A DNA stretch of 64,000 nt from Lachnospiraceae bacterium (GTDB lineage: Bacteria; Bacillota; Clostridia; Lachnospirales; Lachnospiraceae): the NCBI GenBank assembly GCA_030524635.1, contig JAUNGG010000007.1, positions 25,029 to 89,028 on the forward strand, given 5' to 3'. Shown here piece by piece: positions 51,299 through 59,561 of this stretch. Each line of letters begins with the position of its first letter. Within the stretch, counting starts at the first letter, position 1. The notes under the pieces are model-generated. The model was not told where the DNA came from. It did no database searches and saw only the letters and a list, made by a program, of their open reading frames with translations. The position numbers were made by a program, and so were the translations under genes.

Positions 51299-52168
51299 AT
51301 GGCGGATCTTGGAAATCCGAAGAATACCATAGAGATTATTCAGAAGTATCAGTTTGCATTTCAAAAAAAATTCGGGCAGAATTTCCTGATCGACACTCAT
51401 GTGCTGGAGAAGATCATCCGGGCTGCCGGGGTGACCAAAGACGACCTGGTACTGGAGATTGGGCCTGGAATCGGCACCATGACTCAGTACCTGGCGGAGG
51501 CGTCCAGACAGGTGATCGCAGTGGAGATCGATTCAAATCTGATACCGATTCTGAAGGAAACACTGGCGGATTATGAAAATGTGCTGGTGATCAATCAGGA
51601 TATCTTAAAGGTGGATATCAATCAGCTGGCCAAGGAGCATAACGGCGGACGGCCGATCAAGGTGGTTGCCAATCTCCCATACTATATTACAACGCCGATC
51701 ATTATGGGGCTGTTTGAAAGCCATGTGCCCATCGATAATATTACAGTTATGGTGCAGAAGGAGGTAGCAGACCGGATGCAGGTAGGCCCCGGATCTAAGG
51801 ATTATGGAGCGTTATCTCTGGCAGTCCAGTATTATGCCCAGCCGTATATTGTGGCAAATGTGCCGCCTAACTGCTTTATCCCGCGGCCTAACGTAGGCTC
51901 TGCAGTGATCCGCCTGACCCGCCATGAGAAGCCGCCGGTTGAGGTGAAGGATGAAAAGCTGATGTTCCGGCTGATCCGGGCTTCCTTTAATCAGAGGAGG
52001 AAGACCCTGCAGAATGGCTTAAATAATTCACCGGAGGTTCCATATACCAAGGAGCAGATCGCGGCAGCCATAGACAGTCTGGGGGTATCGCCCTCTGTGC
52101 GGGGAGAGGCGCTGGGGCTGGAGCAGTTTGCGGCGCTGGCGAATTATTTTTGTGATATGGAAAAATAA
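51299..52168 (+). CDS. ksgA: 16S rRNA dimethyladenosine transferase
   Basis: A 289-residue SAM-dependent methyltransferase. It has KKFGQNFLIDTHVLEKI, the SAM-binding VLEIGPGIGTMTQYL, the catalytic NLPYYITTPIIM, VQKEVADRM and CFIPRPNVGSAVIRL. It dimethylates two adjacent adenines in helix 45 of 16S rRNA. ATG 51299 follows AGAGGATG. The 118 bp after tatD, where Bacillus has rnmV, hold only a small GATGCAG/CTGCATG hairpin. Confidence 0.97.
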   Translation: MADLGNPKNTIEIIQKYQFAFQKKFGQNFLIDTHVLEKIIRAAGVTKDDLVLEIGPGIGTMTQYLAEASRQVIAVEIDSNLIPILKETLADYENVLVINQDILKVDINQLAKEHNGGRPIKVVANLPYYITTPIIMGLFESHVPIDNITVMVQKEVADRMQVGPGSKDYGALSLAVQYYAQPYIVANVPPNCFIPRPNVGSAVIRLTRHEKPPVEVKDEKLMFRLIRASFNQRRKTLQNGLNNSPEVPYTKEQIAAAIDSLGVSPSVRGEALGLEQFAALANYFCDMEK

Positions 52169-52182
52169 GATAATAAGATAAT

Positions 52183-52236
52183 AAGAAAAACCGCTGAAAG
52201 CTGCAGCATAATTGCTTAGCCTTCGGCGGTTTTCTG
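52183..52236 (+). terminator. Terminator between ksgA and nagB
   Basis: AAAAACCGC (52184-52192) and GCGGTTTTC (52227-52235) pair around a 34-nt loop with a smaller inner stem; the T run serves ksgA, and the mirrored A run could serve nagB. Confidence 0.65.
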
Positions 52237-52280
52237 ATTCTAGTGGATATTGAAACGGCTTACTGTGTTATCAGCTTAAA

Positions 52281-53015
52281 TTACAGATCAGTAAATAAAG
52301 ACAACGCAGCCTCATCAGCCACAACTACCACATCCTTGTGCAGCTGTAAGATAGAACCTGGCACATGAGGAGTGATCGGTCCGCGGAGAGAATCGTAGAG
52401 AGCCTGAGCCTTGTCTGCACCGCTGACAACTAACAGGATCTTCTTTGCGCTCATAATGGTTCCGATTCCCATGGTGTAAGCCTGCTTCGGCACATCATCA
52501 GCAGAAGCGAAGAAGCGCTTATTTGCCTCGATGGTGCTTGGCTGTAAGTCTACGCAGTGGGTTCCCTTTGCGAATGCATCGTCCGGCTCATTGAAGCCGA
52601 TATGTCCGTTGCGTCCGATTCCTAATAACTGTAAGTCTACGCCGCCTAAATCAGCAACCACCTTGTCATACCGTGCGCTCTCAGCAGCAGAATCCGGATT
52701 GGTTCCGTCCGGAATGTTGGTGTTTGCCATATCAATATTTACATGCTTAAACAGATTCTCATACATAAAGTAGTAGTAGCTCTGGTCGTTGTCTCTTGTC
52801 AGTCCCTTGTATTCGTCTAAGTTTGCAGTCCGTACCTGAGAAAAATCCAGATCACCCTTCTTGTACCATTCAACTAACTGCTGATAGGTGCCGATGGGGC
52901 TGGAGCCGGTTGCCAGGCCCAGAACACAGTCTGGTTTGATAATGACCTGTGCAGAGATCACGTTTGCTGCTTTGCGGCTCATCTCGTTGTAATCTTTTGC
53001 CTTGTAAATTCTCAT
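52281..53015 (-). CDS. nagB: Glucosamine-6-phosphate deaminase
   Basis: A 244-residue isomerase-deaminase: GLATGSSPIGTYQQL (phosphate loop), NLDEYKGL with the catalytic Asp, LLGIGRNGHIGFNEPDDAF with the proton-relay His/Glu, TMGIGTIMSAKKI. It converts glucosamine-6-phosphate to fructose-6-phosphate and ammonia. AAGGAGGG lies before the ATG. It is monocistronic here without nagA, converging on ksgA. Length and motifs are standard. Confidence 0.97.
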   Translation of the reverse strand: MRIYKAKDYNEMSRKAANVISAQVIIKPDCVLGLATGSSPIGTYQQLVEWYKKGDLDFSQVRTANLDEYKGLTRDNDQSYYYFMYENLFKHVNIDMANTNIPDGTNPDSAAESARYDKVVADLGGVDLQLLGIGRNGHIGFNEPDDAFAKGTHCVDLQPSTIEANKRFFASADDVPKQAYTMGIGTIMSAKKILLVVSGADKAQALYDSLRGPITPHVPGSILQLHKDVVVVADEAALSLFTDL

Positions 53016-53218
53016 AATGAAACACCCTCCTTAAAAATGAAAAAAATTTTTATTACTCCCATAAATACAGGATAACATTTTCGGAGCATAATTTCAATAC
53101 CTATTTGCATAAAATAAAAAGGAAGTCTTTCATGCTTTTATTTGTGGAAACTTGTGTGAAAAATCGTCTGTAAATGGAAAGGAAAAGCTGCCTTCCAACA
53201 GCGGAACAGGAGGTTACT

Positions 53219-54616
53219 ATGGCAGAATTTCGAAGATTAATTTCCTACATTTATGAATATGAAGGCAATGTAAAGGGCAAGAATGTAGGATTTGTAAAAT
53301 TAGAAGCCAGAAACGGTATGTGCAGGCTGAATGTAAATGTGAAAAAGCTGTACATGGGAAGCGGAGATATGGGAGTGTATCTGCTGACAGGGCGACAGGA
53401 AATCTTTCTGGGAAATATCTTCCTGAGGAGCGGATGCGGAGAATTCCGTGCGGTGGTACAGGTGGCGGATGTACAGGATTCTGGAGAAACCATGGACGAG
53501 TGCTATGGACTGACGATTCATGGCAGGGGAGAGAACTGGAGGGTGTATACTACCATCTGGGAGGATGCCATTGCACAGACTGCGCAGCTTATGCTGGAGC
53601 CAGTTACATCAGAAAATGCCTTTGAGCATGAGGTGGAATCTGGCAAGCTTTCTCCGGTGGTGCCAAAGCTGGGTGAGGCCTCGGAACATCAAGGGACAGA
53701 AGGGGTTCAAAAGGCAGAAATGCCGAAAAATTCAGAATGCATTCAACAGGCAGAAATGCCGAAAAATTTAGAATACATTCAACAGGCAGAAATGCCGCAG
53801 GACTCAGGAGATGTATGGGAAGCAGAGACTATGCAGAGAGCAGAAGCAAAGCAGGGCATGGAACATGATACTGCCCTGCCTAATTTTGAGATGGGTGTGC
53901 TGGAATTGGAAACGGAACATCCAGATATTCCATTAAAAAAATCAAAGCCAAAAACGCCAGAACCCCAAATCTCAGAGCAAACAGCGTCGGCATCCAACAC
54001 TGCAGAGCCTGAAATCCCAGAACGGAAATCTTCAGAGCTCCAGAAGGAAGATGCGCAGCCTATGATCCATCAGTACCGGGAGGAGCCTTTGATTATTGGT
54101 GATCCGGAAGCACTGGCAAAGCTGGACGCAGAAGATGCAGAGGAGAAACAGGTTCCAATATGGGATTTTTTGTCGAAAACCTATCCCAAGATCCAGGCAT
54201 TTGACAGTGAACATGGATGTCAGGTGCTGGTTATCAAGCCGCAGGATATCGGACTTCTTCCAAGAGAAATCTGGATTTATGGAAATAACAGCTTTCTGCT
54301 GCATGGATACTATAATTACCGCTATCTGATCCTGGCCCGATTGGAAAATCCTAAGGGTATGCCCCGCTATCTGCTGGGAGTACCAGGTCATTATTACAGC
54401 AATGAAAAGTACATGGCATCCATGTTTGGCTTTCCTCATTTTGTTTTATCAAAAAAGCAGACGACACAAAATGGAAGGTTCGGATACTGGTATACGGATA
54501 TCCGGCTGGAGGATGGGGCTTTGACAGAACGTGTCAACGCTTCAGAGACGGATAAAACTTTGAGGGCGGCGTCCGCGGCCGGGACAGCAGCTTTGCCGAA
54601 AAATCAGTTGCTTTAG
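53219..54616 (+). CDS. Lachnospiraceae-type uncharacterised protein (DUF6128-like) with a repeat-bearing linker
   Basis: A 465-residue protein in three parts. Residues 1-135 form a conserved N-terminal domain (MAEFRRLISYIYEYEGNVKG, KNVGFVKLEARNGMCRLNV, YLLTGRQEIFLGNIFL). Residues about 140-310 are a variable acidic linker with three exact 12-residue units (164-199, core QQAEMPKN). Residues about 330-450 form a second conserved domain (FGFPHFVLSKKQTTQNGRFGYWYTDI). From memory this is the DUF6128 family, confined to Lachnospiraceae; function unknown. AGGAGG precedes ATG 53219. It is soluble, without a signal peptide. Confidence 0.7.
   Translation: MAEFRRLISYIYEYEGNVKGKNVGFVKLEARNGMCRLNVNVKKLYMGSGDMGVYLLTGRQEIFLGNIFLRSGCGEFRAVVQVADVQDSGETMDECYGLTIHGRGENWRVYTTIWEDAIAQTAQLMLEPVTSENAFEHEVESGKLSPVVPKLGEASEHQGTEGVQKAEMPKNSECIQQAEMPKNLEYIQQAEMPQDSGDVWEAETMQRAEAKQGMEHDTALPNFEMGVLELETEHPDIPLKKSKPKTPEPQISEQTASASNTAEPEIPERKSSELQKEDAQPMIHQYREEPLIIGDPEALAKLDAEDAEEKQVPIWDFLSKTYPKIQAFDSEHGCQVLVIKPQDIGLLPREIWIYGNNSFLLHGYYNYRYLILARLENPKGMPRYLLGVPGHYYSNEKYMASMFGFPHFVLSKKQTTQNGRFGYWYTDIRLEDGALTERVNASETDKTLRAASAAGTAALPKNQLL
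53708..53815 (+). repeat. Three tandem 36-bp coding repeats
   Basis: Units 53708-53743, 53744-53779 and 53780-53815, in frame, each coding for 12 residues of the linker of the DUF6128-like protein. Units 1 and 2 are nearly identical; unit 3 diverges in its second half. Confidence 0.9.
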
Positions 54617-54637
54617 ATATGGTTTTTCATATATACT
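54608..54637 (+). promoter_or_regulatory. Promoter of tadA
   Basis: TTGCTT (54608-54613), 18-bp spacer, TATACT (54632-54637), directly after the DUF6128-like gene. Places the transcript start near 54645. Confidence 0.6.
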
Positions 54638-54669
54638 ATGGTAGAGATGTATGGAGGAGCAGAAGCAGC

Positions 54670-55206
54670 ATGACAAAGATACGGGCCGGACTTTTGACAG
54701 AAGATGAGAAATATATGAAGGAAGCCATCCGCCAGGCAAGGAAAGCAGAAGCTTTGGGAGAGGTTCCCATTGGCTGTGTGATCGTATATGAAGGGAAGAT
54801 CATCGGCAGGGGATATAACCGGCGGATGATCGATCACACCACGTTGGCTCACGCAGAGATTCTTGCCATCAAAAAGGCATGCCGGAAGCTGGGAGACTGG
54901 CGGCTGGAGGGCTGCCGGATCTATATTACTCTGGAGCCATGCCCTATGTGTGCCGGAGCCATCGTCCAGGCACGGATTCCAGAGGTAGTGATCGGGTGTA
55001 TGAATCCCAAGGCTGGCTGTGCCGGATCTGTGCTGGACCTGCTTCATCAGGAGGGATTTAATCACCGCTGCCAGGTGGAGACGGGGGTGCTTGGAGAGGA
55101 ATGTTCCTTGATGATGAAAGCCTTTTTTAAGGCGCTGCGGCAGCAGGAGAAGGAGAAAAAGGCGAGGGAGGCCCTTGACAAATCAGTTGATGCAGGGTAT
55201 ACTTAA
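54670..55206 (+). CDS. tadA: tRNA-specific adenosine deaminase
   Basis: A 178-residue zinc deaminase. It has the catalytic HAEILAI (His and Glu) and the zinc site PCPMCAGAIVQARI, with the family's VPIGCVIVYEGKIIGRGYNR at the front. It converts the wobble adenosine of tRNA-Arg(ACG) to inosine. ATG 54670 is preferred over 54619 because the latter is in the promoter; GGAGG is 12 bases upstream. The SRP RNA promoter lies inside its last codons. The tadA-SRP RNA-dnaX order is conserved in Firmicutes. Confidence 0.95.
   Translation: MTKIRAGLLTEDEKYMKEAIRQARKAEALGEVPIGCVIVYEGKIIGRGYNRRMIDHTTLAHAEILAIKKACRKLGDWRLEGCRIYITLEPCPMCAGAIVQARIPEVVIGCMNPKAGCAGSVLDLLHQEGFNHRCQVETGVLGEECSLMMKAFFKALRQQEKEKKAREALDKSVDAGYT
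55175..55203 (+). promoter_or_regulatory. SRP RNA promoter, within the 3' end of tadA
   Basis: TTGACA (55175-55180), 17-bp spacer, TATACT (55198-55203). The predicted start is near 55210, at a perfect 8-bp hairpin (GGCTAACG 55209-55216, CGTTAGCC 55223-55230) that precedes the mature RNA. Confidence 0.85.
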
Positions 55207-55249
55207 CAGGCTAACGACTTCACGTTAGCCCTAAAAAAGTCATAAAGCT

Positions 55250-55513
55250 TCCACGCAGCCGGGGAGATAGCGGTGCCCTGTACTTGCAACCCGCTCTAGC
55301 AAGGGTGATGTCCTGCCCCGGGCCGTTCGAGGTAGAGCTGCCTTCGGTAAGTGGCGTTGACGTTTGGGTCTTGTGCAACAGGAATTTGTGAACCGTGTCA
55401 GGGCAGGAATGCAGCAGCACTAAGCAAAACCTCTTGTGTGACACGAGGCAGCCTGAGCCGAGTTAACTGCCGGAGTAACGTCTGTGTCTGCGGTTCAAAG
55501 CAGGACGCGTGGA
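55250..55513 (+). ncRNA. ffs: Signal recognition particle RNA, large (Alu-containing) type
   Basis: The sequence has the Alu-domain block GGGGAGATAGCGGTGCCCTG and the S-domain core GTGTCAGG-GCAGGAATGC-AGCAGCACTAAG with a GGAA tetraloop and the flanking GTTGACGTTTGGGTC. Ends pair (TCCACGC at 55250-55256 with GCGTGGA at 55507-55513), giving 264 nt, the size of Bacillus scRNA-type SRP RNA. It scaffolds Ffh for membrane targeting. Location between tadA and dnaX is conserved. Confidence 0.92.
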
Positions 55514-55520
55514 TAAAATT

Positions 55521-55554
55521 AAGGAATGGTAGCGATACCATTCCTATTTTTTTG
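55521..55554 (+). terminator. SRP RNA terminator
   Basis: AAGGAATGGTA pairs with TACCATTCCT around GCGA, followed by ATTTTTTT. Eight bases after the SRP RNA end helix. Confidence 0.9.
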
Positions 55555-55555
55555 C

Positions 55556-55584
55556 TTGCCCCCTCCATGCCTTTGCGGTATAAT
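55556..55584 (+). promoter_or_regulatory. pfkA promoter
   Basis: TTGCCC (55556-55561), 17-bp spacer, TATAAT (55579-55584), starting at the T run of the SRP terminator. Confidence 0.7.
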
Positions 55585-55592
55585 TACAAAAT

Positions 55593-55680
55593 GGGTATCG
55601 TATATCCTTTCGGCGGATTTTCGCCGAAAAGCGGGATAAACTAATAACAGCATAGGTATCGGAACGGATACGATCAGGGT
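55593..55680 (+). promoter_or_regulatory. Structured leader RNA before pfkA
   Basis: An outer helix pairs TATCGTAT-AT-CC (55596-55607) with GGATACGAT (55666-55674); inside it a perfect 8-bp hairpin TTTCGGCG/CGCCGAAA (55608-55628). The leader lacks a T run. It is close to the size of small riboswitches; no known class recognised. Confidence 0.45.
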
Positions 55681-55707
55681 ACAGAATCAGAAAGGAAGGC
55701 GTGTTTC

Positions 55708-56787
55708 ATGAGAAGAATTGGAATGTTGACCAGCGGCGGCGACTGCCAGTGCCTGAATGCAACCATGCGCGGCGTGGCAAAAGCATTGTATAATATGTAT
55801 GATGATGTGGAGATCATCGGCTTTGAGGATGGATATAAAGGTTTGATGTATGCAGATTACCAGATTATGAAATCATCAGATTTCTCCGGGATCCTGACCA
55901 AGGGAGGAACCATCTTAGGCACCTCCAGGCAGCCGTTTAAGCTGATGCGTGTTCCGGATGAGAATGGTTTAGACAAAGTGGAATCCATGAAGCACACCTA
56001 CCGGAAGCTGAAGCTGGAGTGCCTGGTAGTCCTTGGGGGCAACGGCAGCCAGAAGACAGCAAACCTGCTGCGGGAGGAGGGCTTAAACGTTGTTTCTCTT
56101 CCTAAGACCATCGACAATGACTTATGGGGCACGGAGATGACCTTTGGCTTCCACAGTGCAGTTAATATTGCAACGCAGGCAATTGACTGCATCCATACCA
56201 CAGCTTCTTCTCATGGCCGTATTTTTATCGTGGAGGTTATGGGCCATAAGGTAGGCTGGGTTACCCTGTATGCAGGAATCGCCGGCGGTGCAGACATTAT
56301 CCTGCTTCCTGAGATCCCATATGATATCCGTGTAGTCAGCGATGCCATCAATAAGCGTGCCAAGGCTGGAAAGCGTTTTTCGATCCTGGCAGTAGCTGAG
56401 GGTGCAATCTCTAAGGAGGATGCAAGCCTGAGCAAGAAGGAGCTGAAGAAGAAGAAAGAAAACAGTCCGATCTATCCATCTGCTGCCTATGAGATCGGTG
56501 CAAAGCTTCAGGAGCTGACCGGACAGGAGGTACGTGTTACCGTTCCCGGCCACACTCAGAGAGGCGGCGAGCCGTGTCCATATGACCGGGTTCTTTCCAC
56601 ACAGCTTGGCGCAGCAGCAGCAGAGCTGATCAAGAATCAGGAATATGGCTACATGGTATGCGTAAAGAATGGCGAGATCGATAAGATCCCGCTGGAGGAG
56701 ATTGCCGGAAAGCTGAAATATGTAGATCCGGACAGCGCCATTATCCGTCAGGCAAAGTCTGTGGGAATCAGCTTCGGCGACGAATAA
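55708..56787 (+). CDS. pfkA: 6-phosphofructokinase (mixed ATP/PPi group)
   Basis: A 359-residue phosphofructokinase. It has SGGDCQCLNATMRG near the start (usually GGDCxGxNA or GGDAPGMNA), GTSR, VVLGGNGSQKT where ATP enzymes read GGDGS, PKTIDNDLWGT, VEVMGHKVGW and the C-terminal VPGHTQRGGEPCPYDR. The glycine in GGNGS argues for ATP use, and PKTIDND marks the clade that includes PPi-dependent members, so the phosphoryl donor cannot be decided. It lies in the otherwise conserved tadA-SRP-dnaX block, inserted between SRP RNA and dnaX. Confidence 0.9.
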   Translation: MRRIGMLTSGGDCQCLNATMRGVAKALYNMYDDVEIIGFEDGYKGLMYADYQIMKSSDFSGILTKGGTILGTSRQPFKLMRVPDENGLDKVESMKHTYRKLKLECLVVLGGNGSQKTANLLREEGLNVVSLPKTIDNDLWGTEMTFGFHSAVNIATQAIDCIHTTASSHGRIFIVEVMGHKVGWVTLYAGIAGGADIILLPEIPYDIRVVSDAINKRAKAGKRFSILAVAEGAISKEDASLSKKELKKKKENSPIYPSAAYEIGAKLQELTGQEVRVTVPGHTQRGGEPCPYDRVLSTQLGAAAAELIKNQEYGYMVCVKNGEIDKIPLEEIAGKLKYVDPDSAIIRQAKSVGISFGDE

Positions 56788-56816
56788 TCATAGAAAATAT
56801 CAGAGGTTGATAGACG

Positions 56817-58532
56817 ATGTCATATACTGCATTGTACCGCAAATGGCGGCCGGCATCCTTTGGCGATGTAAAGGGCCAGGACCACATTGTACAGACCTTG
56901 AAAAACCAGATCATATCGGGAAGAATCGGCCATGCATATCTGTTCTGCGGCACCAGAGGAACCGGCAAGACCAGTGTTGCCAAGATCTTTGCCCGGTCGG
57001 TAAACTGTGAGCATCCTGTGGACGGAAGTCCATGCAATACCTGTCCGGTCTGCCGGGCCATCGCGGAGGGCTCCTCCATGAATGTGGTGGAGATCGATGC
57101 TGCATCCAATAACGGCGTGGAAAATATCCGGGATATCCGGGAACAGGTGCAGTACCCGCCTACAGACGGCAGGTATCGGGTCTATATCATTGATGAGGTT
57201 CATATGCTTTCCATAGGAGCCTTCAATGCCCTCTTAAAGACGTTAGAGGAGCCGCCGTCCTATGTGATCTTTATTCTGGCCACCACGGAGGTGCATAAGA
57301 TCCCAGTGACCATCCTCTCCAGATGCCAGCGGTATGATTTCAAACGGATCCCTGCAGAAACCATTGCAGACCGGCTTCGTGAGGTGACACAGGCAGAGCA
57401 GATTGACATTGAGGAGAAGGCGATCCAGTATCTGGCCAAGGCAGCGGATGGAGCATTTCGTGATGCGCTGAGTCTGCTGGATCAGTGTATTGCCTTTCAT
57501 TTTGGAGAAAAGCTGACCTATGATTATGTACTGGACATCCTGGGAGCTGTGGATCAGACCATATTTTCCAGGATGTTCCGGGCGATCGTGGAGCGGCGGA
57601 CCAGAGACTGTATCCTGTGCCTGGAGGAAATGGTAATCCAGGGCAGAGAGCTGAGCCAGTTTGTAAATGATTTTATCTGGTATCTGAGAAATCTTTTGCT
57701 GATTCAGACAGCCGAGGATGCAGAAGGCCTGGTAGACATGTCGGAGGACAATTTAAGACAATTAAAAGAGGACGGAACGCTGACAGACGGAGACACCCTG
57801 ATTCGGGATATCCGCATCCTGTCAGAGCTGTCCAATCAGCTGCGTTATGCCAGCCAGAAGCGTATTTTGATTGAAATTGCGCTGATAAAGTTGACAAAAC
57901 CAGAGATGGAAGTTAATATAGATTCTTTATTAGAGCGGGTTGCCAGTCTGGAAGCACGGCTGGAGGAAGGAATTCCGGCCTCTGGTTATCCAGCTGCCGG
58001 GGCAGGCGCAGGAAATATGTCTGTGTCCGGCGGATATCCGAAAGCTGCAGCAGGCAGTACCAGCTATCCTGGAATGGGAGCAGTGCCAGGGGATGCCGGT
58101 TCTGGAACCATGGGACAGTCTGGTGCCGGAGCCGGCAGTATGGCGGATGCACAGAATGCAGCTTCCTTCCAGCCCCGGGAAGTGGCGATTCCTCCGGCTC
58201 AGCTTGCGGACCTGAATCTGATCCGCAATGAGTGGGGAAATATCGTGCGGCAGATGGGCATGTCCATCCGTCCCAGCTTTCGGGATACGGTGGTGGAGCC
58301 CAGCGGCGACAGCTGCCTGTGCATTGTATTTTCTGACCCGATCAATTATGCCATCGGCAACCGTCCCAGTGTGATCGGAAGCCTGGAACGGTTTGTGGCA
58401 GAAAAATATGGAAAATCCATTTATTTTAAAACCCGTCAAAGGGAAAGTGGTGAGCATTTTAATACCATATATGTAAGCGATGAAGAATTAAGAGAAAAGA
58501 TCCATATGGATATCTCGATAGAGGAGGATTAA
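56817..58532 (+). CDS. dnaX: DNA polymerase III gamma/tau subunit
   Basis: A 571-residue clamp-loader ATPase. It has YRKWRPASFGDVKGQDHIV, Walker A GTRGTGKT (45-52), a zinc site (CEHPVDGSPCNTCPVC), YIIDEVHMLSIGAFNALLKTLEEPP and SRCQRYDFKRI with the arginine finger. A Gly/Ala/Ser-rich linker (about residues 385-445) precedes the C-terminal domain. No obvious slippery sequence was found for a gamma product. It loads the beta clamp and binds the polymerase core. ybaB follows after 5 bp. Confidence 0.96.
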   Translation: MSYTALYRKWRPASFGDVKGQDHIVQTLKNQIISGRIGHAYLFCGTRGTGKTSVAKIFARSVNCEHPVDGSPCNTCPVCRAIAEGSSMNVVEIDAASNNGVENIRDIREQVQYPPTDGRYRVYIIDEVHMLSIGAFNALLKTLEEPPSYVIFILATTEVHKIPVTILSRCQRYDFKRIPAETIADRLREVTQAEQIDIEEKAIQYLAKAADGAFRDALSLLDQCIAFHFGEKLTYDYVLDILGAVDQTIFSRMFRAIVERRTRDCILCLEEMVIQGRELSQFVNDFIWYLRNLLLIQTAEDAEGLVDMSEDNLRQLKEDGTLTDGDTLIRDIRILSELSNQLRYASQKRILIEIALIKLTKPEMEVNIDSLLERVASLEARLEEGIPASGYPAAGAGAGNMSVSGGYPKAAAGSTSYPGMGAVPGDAGSGTMGQSGAGAGSMADAQNAASFQPREVAIPPAQLADLNLIRNEWGNIVRQMGMSIRPSFRDTVVEPSGDSCLCIVFSDPINYAIGNRPSVIGSLERFVAEKYGKSIYFKTRQRESGEHFNTIYVSDEELREKIHMDISIEED

Positions 58533-58537
58533 CGTTT

Positions 58538-58906
58538 ATGGCAAAGCGAGGAGGATTCCCAGGAGGCGGCATTCCTGGAAATATGAATCAGATGATGAAG
58601 CAGGCGCAGCGGATGCAGCGTCAGATGGAAGAGAATCAGAAGGAGCTGGAGAGCAAGGAGTTTACCGCATCTGCAGGAGGCGGAGCAGTCAGCGTTTCAG
58701 TATCTGGAAAAAAGGAGATCGTAGCAGTAAAGCTTTCGGAAGAGGTTGTGGATCCAGATGATATCGAGATGCTGGAGGACCTGATCGTGGCAGCTACCAA
58801 TGAAGCTCTTCGTCAGATGGAGGAAGCCAGCGCACAGGCGATGGCGAAGATCACAGGCGGCCTGGGAGCCTTGGGCGGAGGTTTAGGCGGAGGGCTTCCC
58901 TTCTAA
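58538..58906 (+). CDS. ybaB: YbaB/EbfC nucleoid-associated protein
   Basis: A 122-residue DNA-binding protein: Gly-rich start, [19 protein letters not shown] helix, [21 protein letters not shown] and [18 protein letters not shown]. It binds DNA as a dimer and usually stands between dnaX and recR, as here. Stop and recR start overlap (TAATG). Gly-rich C-terminal tail. Confidence 0.95.
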   Translation: MAKRGGFPGGGIPGNMNQMMKQAQRMQRQMEENQKELESKEFTASAGGGAVSVSVSGKKEIVAVKLSEEVVDPDDIEMLEDLIVAATNEALRQMEEASAQAMAKITGGLGALGGGLGGGLPF

Positions 58907-59502
58907 TGGATTACTACAGCAGTCAGATAACAAAATTGATCGAGGAATTGTCCAAGCTTCCTGGGGTAGGCGCCAAGTCTGCCCAGAGGCTGGCCTTTCA
59001 TATCATTAACATGCCCAAAGAGCAGGTAGAGCGGTTGTCCGGAGCGATCCTGGACGCGAAAAATAATGTGCGCTACTGCAAAGAATGTTTTACACTGACG
59101 GACAGCGAACTATGTCCGATATGCAGCAACTCCGGCAGAGATCACGGAGTGATCATGGTAGTTGAAAATACCAGAGATTTAGCAGCTTATGAAAAAACCG
59201 GAAAATTCGATGGAGTGTATCATGTACTTCACGGAGCGATCTCCCCGATGCTGGGGATCGGACCGAATGATATAAAGTTAAAAGAATTAATGCAGCGGCT
59301 TCAGGCAGATGTAAAGGAAGTTATCATTGCCACCAATTCCAGTCTGGAAGGGGAAACCACCGCTATGTATATCAGCAAATTGATCAAGCCAACCGGAATA
59401 AAGGTGAGTCGGATCGCCAGCGGTGTTCCAGTTGGCGGTGATTTGGAATATATTGATGAAGTTACCCTCCTGCGTGCATTAGAAGGCAGGATCGAGTTAT
59501 AG
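58906..59502 (+). CDS. recR: Recombination protein RecR
   Basis: A 198-residue recombination mediator. It has the HhH motif [19 protein letters not shown], a four-cysteine zinc site ([16 protein letters not shown]), and a TOPRIM domain ([23 protein letters not shown]). It acts with RecF and RecO to load RecA at gaps. ATG 58906 overlaps the ybaB stop. Confidence 0.97.
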   Translation: MDYYSSQITKLIEELSKLPGVGAKSAQRLAFHIINMPKEQVERLSGAILDAKNNVRYCKECFTLTDSELCPICSNSGRDHGVIMVVENTRDLAAYEKTGKFDGVYHVLHGAISPMLGIGPNDIKLKELMQRLQADVKEVIIATNSSLEGETTAMYISKLIKPTGIKVSRIASGVPVGGDLEYIDEVTLLRALEGRIEL

Positions 59503-59561
59503 TTTGCTGTGGTCCGAGAAATCGTCAGGTTACCGGACGCAGCATTAGGAGATGCAAAAGA

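Noticed and set aside
50742..51332. 196-residue frame overlapping the end of tatD and start of ksgA
   Set aside because: Out of frame with both real genes; considered as a possible rnmV remnant but shows no TOPRIM motif.
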